NCBI GenBank assembly: GCA_003568315.1
Contig: PWYL01000004.1
Coordinates: forward strand, 26,079 to 90,078
DNA length: 64,000 nt
Source of the DNA: Mollicutes bacterium
Lineage (GTDB): Bacteria; Bacillota_I; Bacilli_A; Izemoplasmatales; Izemoplasmataceae
Reading direction: 5' to 3'
Both the position numbers and the translations under genes were made by a program. The notes under the pieces are model-generated. The model saw only the letters and a program-made list of their open reading frames with translations. It searched no databases and was not told the DNA's origin. Shown in pieces: positions 55,943 through 64,000 of the stretch. How positions within the stretch are numbered: position 1 is the first letter of the stretch; every line of letters begins with the position of its first letter.

Positions 55943-57004
55943 ATGAAAGACCGTCTGGAAAAGATAAAAGAACGTTACGTTGAAATCAACCGGGAGCTTT
56001 CCGACCCCGATATCGCGAACGATATCGAGAAGATGCGGATCCTCGGAAAGGAACGCCACGAGCTTGAACGCACCGTCGCGTTGTATGAGGAGTTGCAGCA
56101 GGCCGAAAAGACCATCGAAGAATTGCGCGAGATGTCGAAAGACGAGGACGAAGAGATCCGCGAGATGGCGCAAGGAGAACTCGCGGAAGTGAAAGAGAAA
56201 AGAGAAGAACTCGTCGAAAAGCTGGAGAGGGAACTCATCCCCAAAGACCCCAACGACGAGAAGGACGTCATCGTCGAGATTCGCGGCGCCGCGGGCGGGG
56301 ATGAGGCCAACCTTTTCGCGGCGGACCTCTTCCGCATGTATATGAAATTCGCCGAAAGCAAAAATTGGGATGTCAACGTGGCAAATGCCGTCGAGAGCGA
56401 TGCCGGCGGCTTCAGCCAGATCGAGTTCACCGTCTCGGGCGATTTGGTCTATTCACAATTGAAATACGAGTCGGGTGCCCACCGGGTGCAACGCATCCCG
56501 AAGACCGAGTCCCAAGGACGCATCCACACCTCGACGGCGACGGTCGTGGTCCTTCCCGAGGCCGAGGATGTCGAAGTGGAACTCGACATGAACGACGTCC
56601 GCGTCGACACCTACCGCTCAAGCGGCGCCGGCGGCCAGCACGTGAACAAGACCGATTCCGCCGTCAGACTCACCCATGATCCGACGGGTGTCGTCGTGAG
56701 TTGCCAAGAGGGCAAGAGCCAACATGAGAACAAAGAGAAAGCCTTGAAAATCCTCCGCGCCCGCCTGCATGACCTCGCCGAAACGAAACGCCGGGAAGAA
56801 GAAGGCGAAGAACGCCGCAGCAAGATCGGCACGGGAGACAGGAGCGAAAAGGTCCGCACCTACAACTTCCCGCAAAACCGGGTCACCGACCACCGGATCA
56901 ACTTCACGATCCATGAACTCGACAAGGTCATGGAAGGCCGGCTCGACCCGATCGTCTCCGCTTTGATCGATGAGGAATACAAGCGCAAACTCGAAGCGGA
57001 TTGA
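55943..57004 (+). CDS. prfA: Peptide chain release factor 1
   Basis: GGQ motif [24 protein letters not shown]1-type PKT (not SPF) at the PxT position. Confidence 0.96.
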   Translation: MKDRLEKIKERYVEINRELSDPDIANDIEKMRILGKERHELERTVALYEELQQAEKTIEELREMSKDEDEEIREMAQGELAEVKEKREELVEKLERELIPKDPNDEKDVIVEIRGAAGGDEANLFAADLFRMYMKFAESKNWDVNVANAVESDAGGFSQIEFTVSGDLVYSQLKYESGAHRVQRIPKTESQGRIHTSTATVVVLPEAEDVEVELDMNDVRVDTYRSSGAGGQHVNKTDSAVRLTHDPTGVVVSCQEGKSQHENKEKALKILRARLHDLAETKRREEEGEERRSKIGTGDRSEKVRTYNFPQNRVTDHRINFTIHELDKVMEGRLDPIVSALIDEEYKRKLEAD

Positions 57005-57020
57005 CCATGGGGAGGAAGAC

Positions 57021-57869
57021 ATGACCACTTACCGGGAACTCTTGCGAAAATTTGCAAGGGAAGCTTTGGAAAAAGACAAGGAGCCGAGCGCCATCAAGCG
57101 GCTTCTTTTGCATTGTTCAAGGATGGGGAGTGCCCAACTTGTGGCCTCGTTGGACGAATGCGTCCCAAAAGATACCGAGCGTCTGGTCACGCTCGCCGTC
57201 CGCGATTATCTCGACAAAGGACGGCCCATCCAGCACATCATCGGGAGTGAACACTTCTTCGGCCGTGAATTCTTGGTGAACAAGGATGTGCTCATTCCCC
57301 GTTTCGAGACGGAAGAACTCGTGGAGCATATCCTCTATCGTCTCGATGAGCAGTTTCCCGTCGAGAAGATTTTACGCATTCTCGATGTGGGAACGGGCTC
57401 GGGATGCATCGCGATCACATTGGCTCTAGAAAGGGAAGCCACCCGGGTCGTGGCCACGGAGATATCTGATAAAGCGCTTGCTGTCGCCAGAAAGAACCAC
57501 CGTCGCCTCGGCGGTGATGTCGTTTTCCGGAAAGGACATCTTCTCGAACCCGTCAAAGAAGAGATATTCGATGTCGTGGTGGCGAATCCGCCCTACATTC
57601 CCCAAGGGGAGACACTCGATCCGCTCGTGGGCGACCATGAGCCCGAGATCGCTCTTTTCGGGGGCGAGGACGGTCTCCGTTTCTATAGGAGGATCATCGA
57701 GGATCTGAAGAGAATCCTGGCGGCGGATCACCTCGTCGCTTTCGAACACGGCCATGACCAGGCGGAAAGAATCGCCGACATCATCCGGCGCCATTTCCCG
57801 AAGGCCCCTATCACCTGTCAGAAAGATTTGGCGGGAAAAGAGCGGATGACCTTCTTCCGAAGCGTTTGA
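57021..57869 (+). CDS. prmC: Peptide chain release factor N5-glutamine methyltransferase
   Basis: DVGTGSGCIAITLA, VANPPYIP; adjacent to prfA. Confidence 0.96.
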   Translation: MTTYRELLRKFAREALEKDKEPSAIKRLLLHCSRMGSAQLVASLDECVPKDTERLVTLAVRDYLDKGRPIQHIIGSEHFFGREFLVNKDVLIPRFETEELVEHILYRLDEQFPVEKILRILDVGTGSGCIAITLALEREATRVVATEISDKALAVARKNHRRLGGDVVFRKGHLLEPVKEEIFDVVVANPPYIPQGETLDPLVGDHEPEIALFGGEDGLRFYRRIIEDLKRILAADHLVAFEHGHDQAERIADIIRRHFPKAPITCQKDLAGKERMTFFRSV

Positions 57870-57944
57870 GGACATCCGCCCAATCGTGGTTCTTGACACT
57901 GTTTCGCATTTTGTGCAATAATACGCTAAGCGGGAGTGAGTGCC

Positions 57945-59996
57945 ATGGGTAAACTTGTCATCGTCGAATCCCCGAGCAAATCGAAAACCATCAAGCAGTA
58001 TCTCGGAAATGATTTCGAGGTGCTTTCTTCGAAGGGACATGTCCGCGATCTGGCGATCAGCGGCCCCGGTGGACTCGGGCTCGACATCGAAAACAATTTC
58101 CAACCACGCTACAGCATCCTCGAGGACAAAGAGAAGATCATCGCTTCCTTGGAAAAGGCCGCGAAAAAGGCTGACGCGGTCTATCTCGCCACGGACCCCG
58201 ACCGGGAAGGCGAAGCGATCAGCTGGCATCTCAAAGAGGTCCTCGAACTCGACGAGAAGAACAAGGACGTTCATCGCGTCATTTTCAACGAGGTCACCAA
58301 GGATGCCGTACAGGAAGCCTTCGAGAAACCCAGGGGTATCGATGACCGCCTGGTCTCTTCGCAAGAGACGAGACGGATCCTCGACAGGATCATCGGATTC
58401 AAACTGAGCAAACTCCTCCAAAGCAAGATTCGCTCCAAATCGGCGGGCCGGGTCCAGAGTGCGGCGCTCAAGATGATCGTCGACCGTGAGCGGGAGATCG
58501 AGGCTTTCACCCCCGAAGAATATTGGAGAATCAAGGCGGCTTTCTCGAATTTCGAGGCGGAACTGTCGAAATTCAAGCAGAGGAAACCCCGTCTCGGGAA
58601 CGAAAAAAAGGCGGATGAACTGATCCAGGGACTGTCCGACCGTTTCACCGTCAAAAAGGTCAAGAAGAAGGAACGACGGAGAGCGCCTTATGCGCCGTTC
58701 ACGACCTCCTCGTTGCAGCAGGAGGCCTCGAACAAGCTCAACATGAGCGGCCAGAGGACGATGATCGTCGCCCAGAAACTCTACGAAGGTGTCGACATCG
58801 GCGAAGAGACCGTCGGCCTCATCACATACATGCGGACCGATTCCACCCGCTTGAGCCGGGCGTTCCAAGAGCCCGCCAAAGCTTTCATCAAGAAGCATTA
58901 TGGCGAGTCCTACGTCGGAGTCTACCGGCGCGGACAGAAAAAACCCCAAGGACAAGATGCTCATGAAGCCATCCGTCCCACAAACATCAAGCACCATCCC
59001 GACAAACTCAAGAACCGCCTCAAACGGGACGAATACCGTCTCTACAAGATGATCTACGCCCGCGCCGTCGCATCACTGATGAAACCGGCGAAATTCGAGA
59101 GCACGACCATCACGCTCGAGAACAACGACTGCGAATTCCGCGCCAAAGAACAACAACTCGACTTCGACGGCTATCTGAAAGTCTATGGCGAATATCAAAA
59201 AATCGATGTCGGCGACCTTCCCGATTTGCAAGAGGGCGACACACTTGAGCCCGAACGCATCGAGAAGAGCCAGCATTTCACCAAGCCCCCCGCCCGCTAC
59301 ACGGAAGCGAGCCTCATCAAGACCATGGAGGAGAAGGGAATCGGCCGGCCGAGCACCTACTCCCAGACCGTCTCGACACTCAAGAAACGCCACTATGTCC
59401 ATATCAAGGACAAGAAGTTCGTGCCGACCGAACAAGGACAACTCACCATCGACAAACTCGAGAAGTTCTTCTCCCGCATCATCAGCGTCGGCTATACAGC
59501 ACGCATGGAACGCGTCCTCGACGATATCGCCAACAACGACACCGACCACATAGAAGTGATCCGCGATTTCTACGACCGTTTCCTCCCTCTTGTCGAGAAA
59601 GCGAACAAAGAGATGGAGAAGGAGCCCCCGAAACTGACGGGCGAGAAATGTCCCGAATGCGGTCGTGACATGGTCTATCGCCAGAGCCGCTACGGCACGT
59701 TCGAAGCCTGCAGCGGTTTTCCGAAATGCAAATACATCAAGCCCGACGAGAACAAGCGGGAAGAACCAGAAAAGACCGGCATCACCTGTCCGAAATGCGG
59801 CAAGGGCGAGATTGTCCAACGCATCGCCCGTAAGGGCAAGAACCGGGGCAAGTCGTTCTATGCCTGCGACAATTTTCCCCGATGCAAGAACATCCTCCGG
59901 GGGAAGCCCACCGGAGAGCGCTGTGATAACTGCGACGATCTCATGGTGGAGACCGAAGAGGGAAGTATCGAATGCAACGACAAAAAATGTACGTAG
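57945..59996 (+). CDS. topA: DNA topoisomerase I with C-terminal zinc fingers
   Basis: KLVIVESPSKSKTI, TDPDREGEAISWHL, MRTDSTRLS, three Cys4 motifs. Confidence 0.98.
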   Translation: MGKLVIVESPSKSKTIKQYLGNDFEVLSSKGHVRDLAISGPGGLGLDIENNFQPRYSILEDKEKIIASLEKAAKKADAVYLATDPDREGEAISWHLKEVLELDEKNKDVHRVIFNEVTKDAVQEAFEKPRGIDDRLVSSQETRRILDRIIGFKLSKLLQSKIRSKSAGRVQSAALKMIVDREREIEAFTPEEYWRIKAAFSNFEAELSKFKQRKPRLGNEKKADELIQGLSDRFTVKKVKKKERRRAPYAPFTTSSLQQEASNKLNMSGQRTMIVAQKLYEGVDIGEETVGLITYMRTDSTRLSRAFQEPAKAFIKKHYGESYVGVYRRGQKKPQGQDAHEAIRPTNIKHHPDKLKNRLKRDEYRLYKMIYARAVASLMKPAKFESTTITLENNDCEFRAKEQQLDFDGYLKVYGEYQKIDVGDLPDLQEGDTLEPERIEKSQHFTKPPARYTEASLIKTMEEKGIGRPSTYSQTVSTLKKRHYVHIKDKKFVPTEQGQLTIDKLEKFFSRIISVGYTARMERVLDDIANNDTDHIEVIRDFYDRFLPLVEKANKEMEKEPPKLTGEKCPECGRDMVYRQSRYGTFEACSGFPKCKYIKPDENKREEPEKTGITCPKCGKGEIVQRIARKGKNRGKSFYACDNFPRCKNILRGKPTGERCDNCDDLMVETEEGSIECNDKKCT

Positions 59997-60040
59997 ACAA
60001 ATTGGGTTTTTGCCCGTATTTCATATGGAAGAATCCGGAA

Positions 60041-60064
60041 ACGCCCTGAACAAGGGCCTTTCCG
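60041..60064 (+). terminator. Probable weak terminator after topA
   Basis: gccctgaacaagggccttt. Confidence 0.5.
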
Positions 60065-60103
60065 TGAAAAGAGCAACTTGAGAGGGCATCTTTGCAGGCC
60101 ACC

Positions 60104-60132
60104 TTGACAGCGTGTCAAAGCTATGTTACCAT
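60104..60132 (+). promoter_or_regulatory. Candidate promoter of unassigned RNA
   Basis: TTGACA-N17-TACCAT; TTGACA-gcg-TGTCAA inverted repeat covers the -35. Confidence 0.55.
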
Positions 60133-60138
60133 TTACTC

Positions 60139-60310
60139 GCAATCGCAAGGTTGCAGCTTATCCCTTACATAGCATGGTGAATATTCTTATTCACACATCC
60201 CCTTCCTTAATCCGCCGCAAGGCGGATTTCCCTATGTAAGGGGTCCATTTTTTCCGACTCCCCCCTTCATACATCGGGCGGCGCCTTTCCAAGGCTCCGC
60301 CCCTTTTTCT
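60139..60310 (+). ncRNA. Candidate structured noncoding RNA of unknown class (three-way junction plus terminator)
   Basis: 11-bp closing stem 60162-60172/60232-60242, P2 60177-60194, P3 with GCAA tetraloop 60209-60228, terminator 60276-60310. Confidence 0.6.
60276..60310 (+). terminator. Strong intrinsic terminator of the candidate RNA
   Basis: GGGCGG-c-GCCTT-tcc-AAGGC-t-CCGCCC then cTTTTTcTT. Confidence 0.88.
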
Positions 60311-60347
60311 TGTCGGGAGGCGTCATCTTCCCGCGGGAAGGGGAATG

Positions 60348-60356
60348 TGTTATAAT
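60348..60356 (+). promoter_or_regulatory. Extended -10 promoter of ftsY
   Basis: TGTTATAAT; perfect palindrome CTTCCCGCGGGAAG at 60327-60340. Confidence 0.55.
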
Positions 60357-60388
60357 ACCTTTGATTCTTTGCTAGCGGGGTGTGAGCC

Positions 60389-61354
60389 ATGGGTTTCTTC
60401 ACCCGACTCTTCCAATCGGAAAAACGAAAGAAGCGTGCGCACAAATACCGTATCGGCATGGCCAAGACGCGTGAAGGCGTCTTCAATCGCCTGAACGAAC
60501 TTCTCCAAGAAGGGCGCGCCATCGACGAGGACCTTTTCGAGGAGGTCGAAGAACTCTTCATCACCGCCGACATGGGCGTCGAGACGGTGTTGGACCTCGT
60601 GGGTCATTTGCGCGAGACGGTGAAAACGAAAAACGTGAAAAACGCCGAAGATTTGAAAGAAATCATCGTCGGCGAGATGTTCAAACGTTATGTGAAGGAC
60701 GAAATTCTCGATACGAACCTCGCTGTCGAGGATGAGCCCTCGGTCCTCCTTTTTGTCGGTGTGAACGGTGTCGGCAAGACGACGACCATCGCCAAGGTCG
60801 CCCATCTTCTGCAAGAAGGGGGCAAGGACGTGATGATGGTGGCGGGCGACACCTTCCGTGCCGGCGCCATCAACCAGCTTAGGATATGGAGTGAGCGTGT
60901 GGGTTGCCGTTTCTTCGCGAAACCGGCGGGGACCGATCCCACGAGCGTCATGTTCGATGCCATCCTCGAAGCGAAGAGGGAAGGCGTCGACGTGCTCCTT
61001 TGCGATACCGCCGGCCGACTCCACAACAAGAAACACCTGATGGAGGAACTCGGCAAGATCCACCGCGTCATCGGCCGCGAGATCGAGAACGCGCCCCAAG
61101 AGACGTTGCTTGTCGTCGATGCGACCACCGGACAGAACGGACTCGCGCAGGCGAAGATATTCCATGAGGTGACGCGCCTCACCGGGGTGGCTCTCACGAA
61201 ACTGGACGGAACCGCCAAGGGCGGTATCGCGCTCGCCATCCGGGAAGCGATCGGGGTTCCCGTCAAGCTCGTCGGTCTCGGCGAAAAACTCGAGGACCTC
61301 GAATATTTCGACATCGAGGAATACATCTACGGCCTCTTTGCGGATGTGGTCTGA
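60389..61354 (+). CDS. ftsY: SRP receptor FtsY
   Basis: GVNGVGKTTTIAKVAHLL; DTAGRLHNKKHLMEEL; TKLDGTAKGG. Confidence 0.98.
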   Translation: MGFFTRLFQSEKRKKRAHKYRIGMAKTREGVFNRLNELLQEGRAIDEDLFEEVEELFITADMGVETVLDLVGHLRETVKTKNVKNAEDLKEIIVGEMFKRYVKDEILDTNLAVEDEPSVLLFVGVNGVGKTTTIAKVAHLLQEGGKDVMMVAGDTFRAGAINQLRIWSERVGCRFFAKPAGTDPTSVMFDAILEAKREGVDVLLCDTAGRLHNKKHLMEELGKIHRVIGREIENAPQETLLVVDATTGQNGLAQAKIFHEVTRLTGVALTKLDGTAKGGIALAIREAIGVPVKLVGLGEKLEDLEYFDIEEYIYGLFADVV

Positions 61355-61678
61355 ATGGACGAATTGAAAAGACACGTGGAGATCGATGCTCTCCTTTCCC
61401 TCTATGAGCCGCTACTCACCGACAAACAAGCGAGCATCATGCGCTACTACTACCGGGACAACTATACCCTGTCGGAAATCGCGGAACTGACGGGGACGAG
61501 CCGGAACGCCGTGCATGACCATATCAAAAAGACCGAGAAGAAATTGCGTGAATACGAAAGGCGCCTCGGACTGAAAAAGAAGTCCGAAGAGCGGCATCGA
61601 CGCATAGACGAACTCAAGGATGAGATATCCGACAAGAATCTCCTTGAACTACTCGAGGAACTGAAAGAGGTGGATTGA
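61355..61678 (+). CDS. ylxM: YlxM-family DNA-binding protein
   Basis: LLTDKQASIMRYYYRDNYTLSEIAELTGTSRNAVHDHIKKTEKKL between ftsY and ffh. Confidence 0.93.
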   Translation: MDELKRHVEIDALLSLYEPLLTDKQASIMRYYYRDNYTLSEIAELTGTSRNAVHDHIKKTEKKLREYERRLGLKKKSEERHRRIDELKDEISDKNLLELLEELKEVD

Positions 61679-61680
61679 AC

Positions 61681-63090
61681 ATGGCATTCGACCATTTGTC
61701 CGAACGTTTACAGATGGCCCTTCGCCGGGTGAGCGGCAAGGGCCGTCTGACCGAAAATGATATCGATTCGATGATGCGGGAGATCAGGCTTTCGCTTTTG
61801 GAAGCGGATGTGAACTTCAAGGTTGTCAAGGAGTTCACAGCCGAGGTCAAGAAAAAAGCCCTCGGCGAACGCATCCTGAAAGGTTTGAACCCTTCCAAGC
61901 AGGTGGTCAAGGTCGTCCATGAGGAACTGAAGGAACTCTTGGGCGGCGAGACCAGCGGTTTCGCGCTTCCCAAAAAGGACCGCGCCACCATCATGCTCGC
62001 CGGTCTCCAAGGAAGCGGCAAGACGACGAGTGCGGGGAAACTGGCGGCCTATTTGCGGAAGCATCACGAATCCGACCCCCTGCTCGTGGCTCTCGACACC
62101 CGTCGCCCCGCGGCGATCGAGCAGTTGCAGACGATCGGTGAGAAAATATCCGTCCCCGTGTTCGAAGAAGGCACAAAAACCCCGATATCGACCATCATCG
62201 CCGATGCTGAGCGGTTCGCCGAGGAGAACGGCCATGACGTCCTCATCTTCGATACGGCCGGCCGGCTCCACATCGACGAAGAGATGATGGATGAACTGAA
62301 GACCGTGAAGGATGAACTGGCTCCCGATGAGGTCTTGTTGGTGCTTGACGCGATGACCGGGCAAGACGCCGTGGCCGTCGCGAAAAGTTTCCACGAATCC
62401 CTCGGTCTCACCGGCAGCATCATAACCAAGCTCGACAGCGACACGCGCGGTGGCGCGGCGCTCTCGCTCAGGAAGGTGACGGGGGTGCCCATCAAGTTCA
62501 TGGGCCTCGGCGAGAAACTCGACGCGTTGGAAATCTTCCACCCCGAACGGATGGCCGGTCGCATCCTCGGCATGGGCGATGTGTTGACCCTCATCGACAA
62601 AGTGACCGAGAACGTCGACGAGGACGACATGTTGAGCATGGTCGAAAAGATGGCTTCGGGAAAATTCAACTTCGACGACTATCGCAAGCAGCTCAGGATG
62701 ATCAAACGCATGGGTTCGCTCGGCGGGCTCATGAAGATGGTTCCCGGTTTGAACAAGATGACGAAGAACATGGACATCGACGACAAGCGCCTCGTCCATA
62801 TCGAGGCCTTGATCGGCTCCATGACCAAAGAGGAGCGGAAACGTCCCGCGCTCGTCAAACAAAGCAGTTCCCGCCGCCGCCGCATCGCCCGGGGTGCCGG
62901 AAGGAGCGTGGCCGAGTTGAACCGGCTCATCTCCACACTCGACGAACAAGCCCGGGCCATGAAACAGATGTCCAAGACGGATCCGAAAAATGTCAATCCC
63001 GAAAATCCTTTAGCGGGCATGCCCGCCCCGAAACAGCCGAAAAAAAAGAAGAAGGGCAAAGGCAAAGGAAAAGGTGGGTTCAGGTTCTGA
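61681..63090 (+). CDS. ffh: Signal recognition particle protein Ffh
   Basis: GLQGSGKTTSAGKLA, DTAGRLHIDEEMMDEL, Met-rich M domain. Confidence 0.98.
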   Translation: MAFDHLSERLQMALRRVSGKGRLTENDIDSMMREIRLSLLEADVNFKVVKEFTAEVKKKALGERILKGLNPSKQVVKVVHEELKELLGGETSGFALPKKDRATIMLAGLQGSGKTTSAGKLAAYLRKHHESDPLLVALDTRRPAAIEQLQTIGEKISVPVFEEGTKTPISTIIADAERFAEENGHDVLIFDTAGRLHIDEEMMDELKTVKDELAPDEVLLVLDAMTGQDAVAVAKSFHESLGLTGSIITKLDSDTRGGAALSLRKVTGVPIKFMGLGEKLDALEIFHPERMAGRILGMGDVLTLIDKVTENVDEDDMLSMVEKMASGKFNFDDYRKQLRMIKRMGSLGGLMKMVPGLNKMTKNMDIDDKRLVHIEALIGSMTKEERKRPALVKQSSSRRRRIARGAGRSVAELNRLISTLDEQARAMKQMSKTDPKNVNPENPLAGMPAPKQPKKKKKGKGKGKGGFRF

Positions 63091-63109
63091 CCTGACCCAC
63101 CTTTTTGAA
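63071..63109. terminator. Bidirectional terminator lying in the overlapping ends of ffh and the Cof gene
   Basis: aaggtgggttcaggt-tctg-acctgacccaccttttt spans both stop codons. Confidence 0.85.
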
Positions 63110-63910
63110 ATGCTCTTTCAAATAACGTTCGACGGCACGTTCCTCATGAGAGAAGGGGCTGACAAGGTCGGCAGCCGCCTTGACCTCTTCAGGGGCGTTT
63201 TTCATCGCCACACCGGTGCCGGCGTATTCCAACATCTCGATATCGTTCATCCCGTCTCCGAAAGCGATGATGTTCGCTTGTTCGAACCCCATATGTGTGG
63301 CCACGTGTTCGAGGGCGCGCCCCTTGTTGGTCAACGGGGTGTAGAGCTCGATGATGAACTGGTAGTCGTCGCCCCAGTTACGCGTGCGGGCCTTGCCGGC
63401 ATGGTGGTTTCGGACATATTCCTCGATGAGATGGCCCTCATGCTTCCGGGCGATGATGATGAAGCCGTTCGTTCCGCTGGGCAATGTGCCCCGGAAATCG
63501 CCCACGTGGAGTTTCGTGTCCCCGAAGAGATGGAGGAGGTCCTTGACATTGTCGGTTTTCCGCAGAAGATAGATGTCGTCCTTGATTTCGCAGAAGGCGT
63601 TGTAGATGTGGGGTTCCATCGCCGTGAAGACATCGAGGACGACGTCTTTTTCCAAGCGGATATTGACCTCCTCGAACGAAGGGTTGTTCCTCCAGGTGAT
63701 GAGACCGCCGTTGTAGTTGATCATGGGCGAATTGAGCCCGAGAGTCCGATGATAGCGGACGCTGCTTCTATAGGGACGTCCGGTCGCGATCACGGGGACA
63801 TGTCCCGCGGCCTTCAGGCTCGCGAGATAGTCGCGTGTGGATTCTTCCAGCGTCTCCCAATCATATAGCAGTGTACCGTCCAGATCGAGTGCGATGAGAT
63901 AACGGTTCAT
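63080..63910 (-). CDS. Cof-type HAD-IIB family hydrolase
   Basis: MNRYLIALDLDGTLL, IATGRPYRSS, NKGRALEHVATHMG, AFGDGMNDIEML. Confidence 0.92.
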   Translation of the reverse strand: MNRYLIALDLDGTLLYDWETLEESTRDYLASLKAAGHVPVIATGRPYRSSVRYHRTLGLNSPMINYNGGLITWRNNPSFEEVNIRLEKDVVLDVFTAMEPHIYNAFCEIKDDIYLLRKTDNVKDLLHLFGDTKLHVGDFRGTLPSGTNGFIIIARKHEGHLIEEYVRNHHAGKARTRNWGDDYQFIIELYTPLTNKGRALEHVATHMGFEQANIIAFGDGMNDIEMLEYAGTGVAMKNAPEEVKAAADLVSPFSHEERAVERYLKEHFKKVGQVRT

Positions 63911-64000
63911 GAAATCACCCAGAACATTATCGCACAGAGCTCCCACTTTGGCAAATCTTCATCCCGCCTCGACGACAAGCGACCCGTATGTATGCTATAA

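Noticed and set aside
60139-60310. SRP (4.5S) RNA identity for the topA-ftsY RNA
   Set aside because: Location near ftsY/ffh is suggestive, but the conserved helix 8 motif (GGUCCGGAAGGAAGCAGC-like with asymmetric loop) is absent and P3 is an uninterrupted helix.

Overview
The window is a dense, ordinary-looking chromosomal core region, about 55% GC by eye, using the standard genetic code. Many genes end in TGA, and the Trp codons I looked at are TGG. It joins many B. subtilis-like housekeeping operons: the end of spc plus alpha (rplR-rpsE-rplO-secY-adk-map-infA-rpmJ-rpsM-rpsK-rpoA-rplQ), ecfA1-ecfA2-ecfT-truA, tmk-holB-ricT-yabB-rsmI-metG, rplM-rpsI, gltX-csp-cysS-mrnC-rlmB-sigH-rpmG-secE-nusG-rplK-rplA-rplJ-rplL-ybxB-rpoB-rpoC, rpsL-rpsG-fusA-tuf, tatD-protease-nitroreductase-ychF-cinA, rpsF-ssb-rpsR, gdpP::rplI-dnaB, MATE-prfA-prmC-topA and ftsY-ylxM-ffh. 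Only five genes lie on the minus strand (cysK-like, znuC/znuB-like, yhhQ-like, Cof-type HAD), at operon boundaries. I saw no rRNA, tRNA, CRISPR array, transposase or prophage. Gene content (GdpP-L9 fusion, no rpmD) suggests a Bacilli/Mollicutes-related lineage; this is an inference. Most notable: (1) a candidate unassigned ~170-nt RNA between topA and ftsY, with its own promoter, a three-way-junction fold and a strong terminator; (2) an in-frame GdpP-ribosomal L9 fusion with a good internal Shine-Dalgarno/TTG start for L9; (3) TruA with an apparent N-terminal NTF2/SnoaL-like extension; (4) a preQ1-I-like riboswitch overlapping the SD of a YhhQ-type transporter; (5) duplicated GTGGGAGG-N12/14-TACCACAT elements before rplK and rplA; (6) Ser at the RpoB position equivalent to E. 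coli D516. All calls come from reading the sequence; no searches or folding software were run.
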